A stretch of 64,000 bases of DNA from Halichondria panicea (GCF_963675165.1 NC_087393.1:5253202-5317201), one strand, 5' to 3'; shown: positions 21,501 to 32,243, counted from the first letter of the stretch. Made by a program: numbers and translations. The notes: generated from the letters alone by a model not told the origin.

Positions 21501-24500
21501 CATTGAGAGAGCTTTGATACTGTACAGCACAGTTCCCTGACACGGGTACACACACAGCTGTCTCTAAAACCAGTGCTACGGCAACTATCACCACCAACAG
21601 ATACATTGTCTGAACTATACAGCTGCTAGGATGTGCAGTGAAGGATATGGTACTGGTTTATATAGTGAGTGGATACAAAGGAGGGAGCCTCTCAGAGAAC
21701 AATGGAACCTCATGAGCACGCCTCCAAGAAATGACAACTAGACCTCAGATGAACTTTCGATTTACATTAGAAACACCACGACAGTACTGAAATGGGGTGG
21801 AAACCTCTAAAGTACGTAGTATGCATACTGTTACTGTGCACACATTTACATGACCATTCATAGCGTGTAAATATTGCACTGCCAATCCTAAGACTAACTA
21901 TAGGTTGTAATAATTACAGTAATGGTTTTCAAACAGACAACATTCCACACTCTCTCTCCCCTCCTGCAGGGATATGCCCACACTGCATGCAGGGATATGC
22001 CCACACTGCATGCAGGGATGTGCCCACACTGCATGCAGGGATATGCCCACACTGCATGCAGGGATATGCCCACACTGCATGCAGGGATATGCCCACACTG
22101 CATGTATAGTCGGTGGCAGTTGGTTCTCTAGACCACTTATTAGGACTGCATGTATTATAATTATATATTATAGGCTATAAAGAGGGACATTTGTGTTGAA
22201 TTGATGTTAATTAGGGATTGAAAATAGCCACCACTATCTATAGACTCATCATTGCCCCCCCCCCCCCCTCCACCACTATCTATAGACACATCATTGCCCC
22301 CCCCGGCCCCTCCCACCACTATCTATAGACACATCATTGCCCCCCCCGGCCCCTACCACCACTATCTATAGACTCATCATTGCCCCCCCCGGCCCCTCCC
22401 ACCACTATCTATAGACACATCATTGCCCCCCCCCGGCCCCTCCTCCATTGTTTAGCACATGTACAATATGGAATCATAATGTGTCATCAATGTAAATGCA
22501 CTTCACAGCTCATAATATTAGACAACAAATAAGACTGTAACCATAAACATGGAATGATGACAAAATAATGAATTTATGGACAAGTATTGTCGTCAGCTGC
22601 ACAGGAGAGTGGTCGAACCTTCATCTCAGCATACGCATACGCTGGCTCCAGCTTATTAGTCCATGTAAGAGCACCAATTGTGGGCAGGCTTGTGAGATAG
22701 ATCTTATAGCACTCGTTAAACCACCAACCAGCATTGTCATTATTAGAGTTAGTACAAACATTTCTGCTTCGATCATTGTCTCTGTCTCGAGTGGAAAATT
22801 TCATTCCGTCATGATGGCCGAAGAAGTCTTCACCAGATTGCTGTGGCTCTCCAACATGAAGCGTGTACTGTGTGTCAGGACCATCGATACTGAATCTGTT
22901 GTACGTCAAAACCAATCCAGTTCCATCAGTTCGCTTGAGGTCAACCCTAACTTGCATTGGCTCTCGCTTTGTCAAACAATGCATGTTCTTTAGTCCGTAC
23001 CAAAACTCTGTGCTCAAGTGTCCGAATCCATTCTCGTAATCGACCCAATTCCGAGCAAAGTCAACCCTCGGACTGACGTCAGGAGTTCTCCTGAGGAGGA
23101 CAGTCCATCCTCCCTTGTCTGTCTTCATGTCACAGCGAGCCTGCATAGCGGGGAGAGCATCCAGTGTGAAGGGGGTGGAGTCTTCACACACATTGGTGAT
23201 GTCATACACTCCAGACTCTGGGGAATAGCCGTTGAAGATGGTCGATGCCTTCATAGCCTGAGGGGAGGGGGGATTGTAGGTGAATAATATCCAAATAAGT
23301 AAAGTGTACGTACATGCATGCCAATCTTTTATCACATAAATATAAGCGTTTAAGAGAGCATTGCTTCCATATACCGTATAGCGCGAAATTTTCGAAGGCG
23401 CTTAATTTTTCTGATTTCGTGGGTTAGCAATCCTACACGAAAATAAAGTCCACAAAAATTGTTCTTTAATGCTATAACGTGCAAAGATTAAAGGCATGGC
23501 TTCCGGTAAGCAGTCATTCCACGAACATTGTGTGCAACGAAATGCTTTCTTTTAGAGGTCATTCCACGAAATATAAGTGCCTCAAAAATTTCGCGCTATA
23601 CAGTATAATTATAAGCCACTATCGATTAATCAGCCCACCCACTCCTCAGGCTCACCTGACAACAATCCTTGAACTTTAGAGACTGTACAGCAGAGTTTGC
23701 TGACATGGACACGGGTACACACACAGCTGTCTCTACAACCAGTGCTACGGCAACTATCACCAACAGATACATTCAGTGTCTGAACTACAGCTGCTATAGG
23801 ATGTGCAGTGAGGGATGAGGTACTGGTTTATATAGTGAGTGGAGACAGAGGAAGGAGCTTCTCAGAGAATAATGGACCTCATGGCACGCTTCCGAAAAAT
23901 GACAACTGGAAATCAGATTAACAAGATAAGCACCACGACAGTAGTATTGGGGTTTGGAAACCTCTGAAGGTTGCAAATAAAATAAAAAACCGGATTATCC
24001 TGTAGGGATGTAAGCACCACGACAGTAGTATTGGGGTTTGGAAACCTCTGAAGGTTGCAAATAAAATAAAAAACCGGATTATCCTGCAGGGATGTGCCCA
24101 CACTGGTTAATTGGTACTAACCACATCTAAACACCTTATATAGGCTTAGTTTACTCTCAGAGGAGGTCCGACAGGCGTGGTGCAGCTCAAGTAATTAGCC
24201 TCTGATCGATTACACTCAGCAAAAACATACGACGTGGGCGGATAATTAAAAGACTAATTGCTTGAGCTGCACCACGCCTGTCGTACCTCCTCTGGTTTAC
24301 TCTATAAAAGAGGTGTGTTGAATTGATTGAGGACTGAACACTATACTTCTACACATTACTACCACCTCCCCCTCATTTGCACATAGCAATGACTCATCAA
24401 TGACTCATCAATGACTCATCAAAGTAATGAACTTCACTGCTCATGGATAACACAAGACTGTAACTAACATGGAATGATGGCAATTAACAGTAAAGCTAGA

Positions 24501-27500
24501 GAAATCTTCACAGCAGTTGCACAGAAACAAAATAAACTCTTGACAACAGTTTATTCGCAAGTATCGTCAGCTGCAGTTGCACAGGAGAGTGGTCGAACCT
24601 TCATCTCAGCATACGCATACGCTGGGTCATATGTAGTAGTAAATGTACGAGCACCAATTGTGGGTGGGGCTGTGAGGTAGATGTAATAACAATGGCCAAA
24701 CCACCAACCAGCATTGTCTTGACTATCAGTACAAGCGCCACCACCATATACATCATTATCTCTGTCTCGAGTGGAAAACTTCCTTCCATTATGATAAGCA
24801 AAGTAGTCAAAGCCAGATTGCTGAGGTTCCCCCACGTGGAGAGTGTACTGTGTGTCAGGACCATCGATTTTGAATCTGTTGTATACCAACACTTTTCCTG
24901 TTCCATCAGTTCGCTTGAGGTCAACCCTAACTTGCATTGGCTCTCGCTTTGTCAAACAGTGCATGTTCTTTAGTCCGTACCAAAACTCAGTGCTTAAGTG
25001 TCCGAATCCATTCTCATAATCGACCCAATACCGAGCAAAGTCGACCCTCGGGCTGACGCCGTCAGGAGTTCTCCTGAGGAGGACAATCCATCCTCCCTTG
25101 TCTGTCTTCATGTCACAGCGAGCCTGCATAGCGGGGAGAGCATCCAGTGTGAAGGGGGTGGAGTCTTCACACACGTTGGTGAGGTCATACACTCCAGACT
25201 CTGGGGAATAACTGTTGAAGATGGTCGATGCTTTCATAGCCTGAGGGGGGAGTAGAGGTGATTAGACTCTTAATTAATAGCTACACATGCAAACGTACAT
25301 GTATAATATTATATGCATTCCAACCTTTTAGCATATCAATAAGCTTGTAAGCACTTGAATCTATAAACACAGACCACTACCCATCAGTCCACCCTGCACT
25401 CACCTGACAACAGTCCCTGAACTCTGCCTCAGGACACGAGTCTTTGAGACGCATAGTCTCATTGAGAGAGGTTTGATACTGTACAGCACAGTTCCCTGAC
25501 ACGGGTACACTCACAGCTGTCTCTACAACCAGTGCTACGGCAACTATCACCACCAACAGATACATTTGTACAGGCTAGGATGCACATACAGTGCAGTGAG
25601 GGATATGGTACTAGTTTATATAGTGAGTGGAGACAAAGGAGGGAGCCTCTCAGAGAACAATGGAACCTCACGGGCACGCCTTCAATGGCCTCAGAGGGAC
25701 TTTTGATTCATATCAAAAGCACCACGACAGTAGTATACATACACACAGAGTTGACCAAGTTCTACATGCTGGGATTTGGAAACCTCTAAAGGTTGCATAA
25801 CACACATTTACATGACCACTTGACGTATGCAATACAGTAATAGCAACACACTTCCTCCCCCCCCCCCCCACCCCAGGGATGTTCCCATACTACGCACCTT
25901 TAGTTGGTGGTCGTAGGCCTACGTAGTTTACCACTAGCTATAATTATGTTGAATTGAGACTGAGAATTGAAATAGCCACCATTTCATCATTTTGAAAATT
26001 CTAGGTACATCCCTGCCCCCTACATGCACATACCTTGCTGATGGCGGTGTGCATGCCAGCCTGCAGCAGTGAGGAGAGCAGGCCGAGAATACGAGTGGAC
26101 CATTCTGTCTCAGTCACGCTGAGCAGGTGTACCAATAGTTGAGCTCCTTGGCAACGAACACCTTCGTCTATATCCGTTGCTATGGGATCCATGAGCGGAA
26201 AAACCACACCCTCCATCAACTCCCGCTGTGAAAACAGACCCATAAAACTCATTCCACATTAAAAAATAGTAGCATTTTATAATTATTCTACAAACAAAAT
26301 TTGTTTTGTGTACCTCATGTTTGAAAACGTTCTCTTCCACAACTTTTCCTAAGTATTTGAGAGCCTCCACTCGTACGGCCGTCCTCCTGTCACACCTGCA
26401 GATCACATGACCTATTATCGTATGTACATGTGTGTACTATACAATATTGCCTGCTGTGTCTGGTAAGTGTCATATGACAGTTCCTACGTACCTGTAGAAC
26501 TTGTCCATGCATTGTTTGACATTGTCTACCCAGCCACTCTCAGAGGAGCTGGTCATCCCAGTACGATAAGAGAGCAGGGACAGCACAGACTGGATCTGTA
26601 TACAACAACAACAATTGTAATCTAATAACTTTTAGACTAATAGAATCGGCTCTGTAACTAGATTTCTGATTATCCACGATTTTTATGATTTTCTAAAAGC
26701 TTGGAAAGAGCCTGTTCAAATGGTATGCTCAACTCCCAAATTACAGGCCAAAATAGACTTTTGCTTTTAACAAATCATCTGAAAGGCCTCTCTCTAAACT
26801 TTCAGAATTAACTCACGGGCATTGTGTCAAGGCTCTCCTCCACCAGTCGGAAGAACAGATTAGGTGGTCCGATATTGGCCCCACCCTCATAGAGCTGCTC
26901 AAGGATCACAAACAACTCCCTCAAACACTGACCGAGGCTACTTCTCGAGGCCCCTCCAGGCTCCACCCCCTCCAACTGGGTCACATGACTCTGTATAGCA
27001 GCAATGATGTCATAGACGGCCTCCCACTCAAGTGGGTGGAGCTTATGGACGTGCGCTCGTACTAGCCGGAGTAAGGAGAGAGAAATCTCATACACCACAA
27101 TAGTGTGGCCCGACAAGACAGCCTGAGAGGGGGGGGGGTATCACATGATATACTTTACGAAGAGTATATAAATTATACGTACTTGTTTGATTGAAGGTAG
27201 AACGGAGGCAAATGAGAGGTCAAGGTTCACTCGTCGTACCCCCCACATGCTCATACTGATATAGAAGACGGCTCCTCGTAACAAGAGCGCCTCTTGTCCA
27301 GATGACCTGGCAGGGTGGGGGGTACAATCATCAGGGGGGGTAATACTATTACTGTAATACTCACCTCTCTTGAATTAGTGAACACATGGAGTGTATGGTG
27401 GAGCGGCCGAGGTGGGTGCCTAGCAACCGCAGCATCACCTGGGGGTGGTGTCAGGGGTATTAGCCACACCCATTAGCCACACTCACTTACGTCCAAGCTC

Positions 27501-29079
27501 TTCTTGCTGAATCTCTCAATGTTGAGTGTGTTACAGAGAGTGATGACGAACATGTGGAGTGAGTCAGAGGGGAGAGAACTATAGCACACCACGGCATTCA
27601 TGAAGTCTAGGCACAGCTGTGAGGGGGTGTGTGGAGAGTGTGAGGAGTGGAGGGGGTGGAGGGGGTGGACTCACTGATATAACATTTGGAAACGTTGATT
27701 TGTTGGCCATCACGCAACATAATCTGTGGATAAATTGTATCACGTTTTAGATTTTCATGATTTATAGCTGTGATCTTAACCCTGCGTCTAATATAATTAT
27801 GAGAATACACCATCAGTTTAACCCTTACTGCACCAGTCCAACGAGGACATCCTGGTCCAGGTAGGCTGCGTTATAATGCACGAAATTGACGAGAAGAGAG
27901 ACAAAGTTCACTGCGTTCCCTCTGGCCACAAACTCCGGCATCCACTCCAACAGGAAACGACCTGCACAGAGAGGAGTGAGGGGAAGCCAGTAGAATATGT
28001 CCACACACACCTTCAGCAGAAGCCTCATACATTCACACAATACAGAACTTCAACAACATGTATAATTCTATCAACTACAATGTACATAATTATGATGTAC
28101 AATACAGGAATGCATTCGAGAAACAATTACATACTGCTCAAGATGGCTAGCTGTCACCATAGATACTATCTATGCATGATCTCACCCACCGATATCCTGC
28201 TCCAAGTGGACGATATTCTTCCCATCGAGTGTGAGCACCCGGAGCACATCAAACCTCTCCTGTGTGTCCTCGGGTATGTGGTGGTCCCTCACCACTTGGA
28301 AGAAGTATGCTCTCAGTATGCCAAGGTCATCAAACTACCACCATGCAGGGGGAGGGCACATGTCATGGTGATCAGAAAACAGGGCAATACTCAATAGAGG
28401 CTTAATTTGAGGTTGAGAATTTTACCCATAATTTATGGTAAATGCAGTACCTGAGGCAATCTGTCAATGCAACTATTCTCAAACATACCTGTCCATAAAT
28501 GAGAGCCTTGAGGAAGACGAGGGTGGTGTGTCGGACGTCCGTCGGCTGAGAGGGACCAATCAGATCCTGCACTGATAACCAGATAGACTTGACCGCATGC
28601 TATAAGAGAGAGAAGGGGAAGACTTGTAATAATTACCAGACTCTCAAATAAGCAGTGTACATGCAACAATTGTGTATACTGTATATAATGTGTCAATTAG
28701 TTAATGTTGTGTGTAGTTACTTCCTCCAGTCTCTTTGCAGTGACAACGTCATGCAGCTCTTTCATAGCCCGGACCCTCTGACCCACAGACACACTGCGAT
28801 CCAGCTCCTACACACACACACACACACACACACAGTCGTCAAGACTCGCCATGGATACTACACACGCACACACACAGTCATCATGCATGGATCTGCACAC
28901 ATAAACACACACACGCACACATGACGTACCCTCAGGACGTCCTCCGTGATGAACGGGTTCTGCTCCTGATTCAAGTGATCTTCATGGCTCCTCTGAAGAG
29001 GAGGGTTGGATCTGGGGTGGCTGGACCTAAAGATGGACCCGATCTTCTGTCGAATGCTTTGTTCTCGAGCAGATTGCAT
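12579..29079 (-). CDS. TSC2: Tuberin, GTPase-activating subunit of the TSC complex
   Basis: Twenty-six exons join in phase to 1637 residues (human about 1807): 28930-29079, 28721-28807, 28489-28599, 28190-28334, 27829-27961, 27675-27723, 27491-27616, 27365-27438, 27183-27306, 26817-27122, 26492-26595, 26314-26395, 26034-26225, 20343-20408, 20063-20182, 19789-19977, 18695-19087, 18322-18464, 18104-18206, 16191-16309, 15171-16092, 14623-14956, 14361-14473, 13158-13571, 12905-13072, 12579-12725. The helical-repeat N-terminus, the GWAEVSIQRPTGD segment and the C-terminal Rap/Rheb GAP domain (about 1390-1590) all match tuberin, with the catalytic Asn thumb in GNDFV (about Asn1513). With TSC1, tuberin keeps Rheb GDP-bound at lysosomes and so restrains mTORC1. 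Intron 13 (20409-26033) and intron 19 (16310-18103) contain complete same-strand genes. Confidence 0.97.
13651..13945. repeat. Fold-back repeat, family A
   Basis: Palindromic dispersed repeat, starting TTTCAGCTGCCATAACTTGA and ending in its degenerate complement. It lies in TSC2 intron 23 next to a second copy. Confidence 0.85.
13977..14291. repeat. Fold-back repeat, family A, second adjacent copy
   Basis: Direct neighbour of the 13651 copy in the same orientation, separated by about 30 bp. The pair suggests tandem duplication or repeated insertion at one spot. Confidence 0.85.
16472..16690. repeat. Tandem repeat, about 55-bp unit with GT runs, four to five copies
   Basis: Unit contains CAAGGCCACAAGGG(C/T)CAG, CGTGGAAACATG, a variable GT run and ATTGGAT. 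It lies in TSC2 intron 19. Open frames across it are artefacts of the repeat. Confidence 0.9.
16888..17454 (-). CDS. Unrecognised small secreted protein nested in a TSC2 intron
   Basis: Single exon, 188 residues from the ATG at 17452-17454. The open frame extends 22 residues further upstream, but this ATG starts a clean signal peptide (MKCCSVLFLAATAALCLA) and sits about 76 bp below a TATA box. The mature part has two cysteines (HLCRI and VSCGI) that could form one disulfide, a Pro-rich middle and a basic, Leu-rich C-terminal helix (KRVKLLMLLRK). No family is recognised. It lies wholly in TSC2 intron 19 on the same strand. It shares the build of the other secreted genes here (signal peptide, TATA, short gene), so a secreted-effector or matrix role is a guess. 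Confidence 0.72.
   Translation of the reverse strand: MKCCSVLFLAATAALCLAPGRAMDITTNNVRLLVRTTFKLYQDLLDKDDANTEAAVTGATYAFPMVGGVAPSVQHLCRINPTPKPPQPWITHVVSCGILPTWPAPHPTGEEVGGMFRFAGDFVATPSVKDLHNASPALHLDAQVLTHYDSSNHHPYMYEFKYYYHQTLVEALLKRVKLLMLLRKMNLE
17530..17537 (-). promoter_or_regulatory. TATA box of the nested secreted-protein gene
   Basis: TATATAAA on the minus strand, about 76 bp upstream of the chosen start, within the TSC2 intron. Confidence 0.6.
17538..18103. other. Intronic flank upstream of the nested gene
   Basis: Part of TSC2 intron 19. It has no exon and no strong repeat. Two ACCA(C/A)GGTGGT words near 17870-17915 are the only pattern noted. Confidence 0.5.
19115..19686. mobile_element. 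MITE-like element with TACCGTA ends
   Basis: Starts TACCGTACAAACTGGATTAT (19115) and ends in the near-complement at 19658-19686 (ATAATCCAGTTTCTACGGTA). Inner blocks around CGCTTATA and TTCGAG also face each other. It lies in TSC2 intron 16. The interior has no protein-coding frame. Confidence 0.65.
20654..21606 (-). CDS. Secreted fibrinogen-related (FReD) protein, copy A
   Basis: Two exons: 21445-21606 (54 codons: signal peptide, then a short segment with GNC, DSC and DCC cysteines) and 20654-21340 (228 residues plus stop); total 282. The second exon is a compact fibrinogen-like C-terminal domain: MKTDKGGWVV, the EFWYGLKNMHCLT block, QVRVDLKRTDGTG, GMKFSTRDRDND (calcium-loop acidic cluster) and WWFSNC. 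FReD proteins bind acetylated sugars and microbial surfaces in ficolins, tachylectins and FREPs. This one is a minimal secreted form without collagen or immunoglobulin parts. It lies in TSC2 intron 13 on the same strand, first of three tandem copies. A lectin-like immune role is inferred; other FReD proteins act in development. Confidence 0.93.
21656..21666 (-). promoter_or_regulatory. TATA box of FReD copy A
   Basis: Minus-strand TATATAAA at 21664-21657, about 50 bp above the ATG. The surrounding about 100 bp is conserved in front of copies B and C. Confidence 0.65.
21969..22106. repeat. Six tandem copies of a 23-bp unit upstream of FReD A
   Basis: Unit GGGATATGCCCACACTGCAT plus GCA, with one GATGTG variant. 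Single related words occur upstream of copy B (GGGATGTGCCCACACT near 24087) and copy C (GGGATGTTCCCATACT near 25875). An ancestral upstream element thus expanded only at copy A. Confidence 0.9.
22228..22446. repeat. About five tandem copies of a 45-bp unit with poly-C
   Basis: Unit CCACTATCTATAGACACATC followed by ATTG, a run of C and GGCCCCTCC. It lies between FReD copies A and B. Confidence 0.9.
22574..23772 (-). CDS. Secreted FReD protein, copy B, shortened first exon
   Basis: Exons 23656-23772 (39 codons) and 22574-23257 (227 residues plus stop); total 266. The FReD exon is nearly identical to copies A and C up to the DRDND cluster and differs after it (RSRNVC, DNAGWWFNEC). The first exon has lost 15 codons relative to A and C without breaking the frame. 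This removes the DSC cysteine, and the GNC cysteine is also replaced (ANS). The gene therefore looks intact but with a changed N-terminal disulfide pattern. Same intron and orientation as A and C. Confidence 0.88.
23372..23607. mobile_element. MITE-like element with TACCGTATAGCG ends inside the FReD B intron
   Basis: Begins TACCGTATAGCGCGAAATTT and ends with its near-complement (AAATTTCGCGCTATACAGTA). It lies in the single intron of copy B (23258-23655), which is longer than that of A or C. Confidence 0.7.
23826..23836 (-). promoter_or_regulatory. TATA box of FReD copy B
   Basis: Minus-strand TATATAAA at 23834-23827, in the same context as the boxes of copies A and C. Confidence 0.65.
23928..24095. 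repeat. 84-bp direct duplication upstream of FReD B
   Basis: Two adjacent near-identical copies beginning AAGCACCACGACAGTAGTAT. The single-copy version of this sequence is present upstream of copies A and C, so copy B gained a second. Confidence 0.9.
24159..24293. repeat. Inverted repeat, 40-bp arms
   Basis: Arms 24159-24198 and 24254-24293 (AGAGGAGGT, ACAGGCGTGGTGCAGCTCAA and complement) with a 55-nt loop. MITE-like or a stable hairpin between copies B and C. Confidence 0.75.
24551..25565 (-). CDS. Secreted FReD protein, copy C
   Basis: Exons 25404-25565 (54 codons, signal peptide and three-cysteine segment) and 24551-25240 (229 residues plus stop); total 283. It has the same domain landmarks as copy A (GGWIVLLRR, EFWYGL, DRDND, WWFGHC). 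It carries one extra residue (TPDGVSP) and its own variant of the region between DRDND and the PAYAYAEMKV end. The intron is short (about 163 bp). Its upstream TATA context is the same as A and B. It is the copy nearest TSC2 exon 13. Confidence 0.92.
25614..25624 (-). promoter_or_regulatory. TATA box of FReD copy C
   Basis: Minus-strand TATATAAA at 25622-25615, about 50 bp above the ATG. Confidence 0.65.
26645..26812. repeat. Degenerate fold-back repeat, family A
   Basis: Fragment with both GAAAGCTTGG-like and GAAAGGCCTC...TTTCAG halves in TSC2 intron 10; the centre is shortened. Confidence 0.6.
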
Positions 29080-29577
29080 GCTACATACTATGATTCTTTA
29101 CTGCACTGGGCACTAGCTAGTTATCCAAATTACCGAATTAATTTTTCAACATTTCATTGGTGCAGATCCACCCCTTTACCGCATGGTCATGCGCATGCGT
29201 AACAATATTAAACGCCCACCAACAATCAACATAAGTATTTTGACGACCATTTCCAGTCAGTGCACAGCACACACAAAAATGTATCCATAATTAAGCATAG
29301 CTATACACATCAGGCAGACACACACTCAATGTACGTGATAGTTTACTGTCCTGGATGGGATGAGAAACAGACACGGAAATAGTCGGGGAATAACGGGTGG
29401 TGGGTGATGGACAGAACAGGGTGGAGACAGGTGGTATTGAAAGTGCTGAGATAACTAATAAGTGTAAAAACTAGAAGTACAGCATAACGATATTAACTCC
29501 TAAGGAAATCGAGCTTTTTGAACTCAATATACGTAGAAAAAATTGACTTCTATTAACAATGCTTCCTAACACACAGT

Positions 29578-31926
29578 TCAACTCTCATTGCCGTGGTTAC
29601 CATCTCGAGCATTCTGATTGGCCGCTGCAGCTTGTGTGAAGAAATTTTGTGGCAGGAATGACGACAGTGGTTGAGCAAGCATCCCCTGTGTCCTGGAAGG
29701 TCCCATACCCCCACCCCCCATCATAGGGATGGACAGGAACTGGAGGTTATGCTGATGGCCAGGGGGTAAATGGGGAAGCGCCGACATCATTCTTTGCTGC
29801 TCTGACTTATTCTCGTGGTGTAGCGAATGTTCGTCAATTCGAACTCTTTTCACAGGGGGAGGGGCTACGTCTTGTTCCTCCTGTATAGTCTCATATTTGT
29901 GCTTTTTCAATATTGCCATGTCGTCTGCAGCCTTCATAGGAACGGGGAAATATTTGATGGGTGTGGCAGTGAATCCGGACGAGCGCGAGGGGTTTGCCGG
30001 GAGGGAGTGGGCGGAGCTTGACCCCCCAGGGAGCTGAGAGAAGAATGGAGGCAACGTAAAGTGAGAGGTCGTTGGAGGTCCAGCCATTCGAAATTTCGAC
30101 TCCATGTCTTTAAATGTAAATTCCGAGTGCATCATGGGATGGTGGTGAGTGGGGGAGGTTGGGGCACTCCTGTACGGGGATTCACAACTCTAATTAAACA
30201 ATGTACATGTGGTACACTGAATAGAAACTGAAACTGAAGTACAGAAATGCAATACTACAGTAATGTAATGCTTGAGTAGTGATAATAGTGATAAATATAT
30301 TTTGTGGGCAGCTTGTGAAAACAGTCAACAATTAAATGTTAAAATGCCAGCTAGACTAAAAAATGTTTCCGTCATAGCTCCTACCTTGTCATGAGTCCAG
30401 CTGAGGGGAAAACAGGAATTCCCTTCTTCTTGCGTTTGACATAGGCCTGCGAGGAGAGCTTCTCCTTGTACTCTGGATGCATGCACCAGTAACCACCCTT
30501 ACCAAACCCCAGCCCCTCCTTCTCACGAGGTGCCTTCATGAAGTACTGGTTGAGAGAGAGGTTGTGACGGATAGAGTTCTGGGAAGGAGGAAATGGGTTT
30601 AAAGTAGCTACCTATTTGGAACAAATAGAATCACTAAAATGCCAGCTTCAAACACAATATTATGAATTAATTATACCTTCCAGCCTTTCTCGTCAATCTT
30701 ATAATAAGGGTACTTGTCTGATATGAATGAATATATTCCACTGAGAGTTTGCCTGTGATCAGCACTGGCCAGGAGTGCCTGTACGATGAGCTGGGCATAA
30801 GAGTAAGGTGGCTTTACTGTGTTGTCCTCTTCCTCGTTACCAGGGGCCTCCTCGTCATCCTCAGCAGGAGGCGTGACCTTAGATATCGGGGTCTCCTCTG
30901 AGACAGTGGGAGGGGCCTCAGAGACACTCTGATGACAGGGGCAAGGGGTAGATACGACAATCACAGTTATTGTGTGTGTACGAATACTGATGTGATACAT
31001 TTAGCACTTCCTTCTATGGCAAATAAAAACTCTAATAGTATTTTTCGATGACTAGCAAACCCGATACTAAGAGCCAATAAACTATCTAGGTATACACACT
31101 AGACAACAATCCATGCTATTAAAATTATCGTCACCTCGTTGTCAGACCCAGCCTGCTCTTGGGAGGAGAGGAGTGTGGAGGCATACTTGGCCATGGCCTT
31201 GAAGTCAAAACTGGGGACCCTATGGCGATAGCCGGAGTTAGGACTCACTGGGCACGAGTTGACAGCACTGTAGGGGAACACACAATCAATACAATAATCA
31301 TAATAATAATTATGCAACATTCACACATGACATAATGGAATAACAACACTAATGATTAAGTAATATGAAGTACCTAATAGTGCCAGTGGGAGATGGCATC
31401 GGTGATACAAAGGGAGATGATAGAGGTAGGTCAGCTCTGAGGGGAAGGGCAGGGCTTCTCATCAGCTGAGGGGGCAGGTCCTCCACTAGGGATGTGAATG
31501 CCAGCTTGATTTGTGTAGAGGGGAACCGAATGATACACCTGTTCAGGGAAGATAGTGTTGCTAGGTTACACACACGCGCTCAGCAACTACTTTCAATTAC
31601 CAAAACTGAGGTCAGTTGATCGTGAATATGTGTAAAATCAATTAAAATTTAATAGTGAATTCTTACGAATTTGGAATCTGTAATCTTCTGTTTTCTCTCC
31701 TCTGAAATGTATCGTCCACAAAAATTCCATTTTTCCCCCGACACAAAATATAGAATGAATTTCTGTCCATGACAATCTCCAAATGTCGTCTGCTGATAAA
31801 GCGACTTGTCCCCATGTTTACGTCCACATCTCCAAGCTTGCTATTTCTACCGATCACAGTACGCTTTTTAATAATGCGGAACTCAAAGTTCCTCCCCTCC
31901 AGTCTTGCAAAAGCTCCGTGATCCAT
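29578..31926 (-). CDS. FOXK: Forkhead-box K transcription factor (FHA plus forkhead)
   Basis: Six exons (31667-31926, 31374-31538, 31135-31267, 30677-30928, 30385-30578, 29578-30169) join to 531 residues. An N-terminal FHA phosphopeptide-binding domain (about 1-115; [28 protein letters not shown]) and FRFPST-like strand precede an acidic linker. The forkhead DNA-binding domain begins at [10 protein letters not shown] (about 225), with [10 protein letters not shown] and WCMHPEY. A basic KRKKK motif and SAPTSPTHH follow, as in FOXK. FOXK proteins repress autophagy and metabolic genes and act downstream of mTOR; here the gene lies directly upstream of TSC2 in tandem, 499 bp apart. The C-terminal part is unlike vertebrate FOXK and Pro/Met-rich. 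Confidence 0.95.
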
Positions 31927-32243
31927 GGCGAGGTACGTCTGTCAAGAGTAGGGATCTTTATCAACCACCTTTCTTTGACCTCTAGCTGCTAGCGCTGCTT
32001 TGTTTACAAGCAGAAATGAGCACATGTTTCGTCACGTGATCATGAATATGCTACATCACGATATCGCAGGGTGTTGCGGTATAACCTCGAGGTCACCAAA
32101 AAATTTATACAAGCCGCGGCTAATCTTGAGGATTTAATATAGTGACGTCACACAAAACCAGAATTAGTTAATTTTTTCTTTTACTTGCACAACAAAAACA
32201 CATTCACACAAGTATCTAAACAAAAAACAATACACACAGCAAA
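31927..32243. promoter_or_regulatory. FOXK 5' region and CLEC16A 3' end
   Basis: Spacer between the FOXK start and the CLEC16A stop, both on the minus strand. It contains a TCACGTGATCATGA word near 32033-32046 and TGACGTCA at 32143-32150, a CRE-type palindrome. No gene is seen. Confidence 0.45.

Noticed and set aside
22568-22993. Plus-strand open frames across the three FReD exons
   Set aside because: They recur in all three copies only because the sense exons are near-identical; the sense strand has the domain, splice sites and signal peptide.
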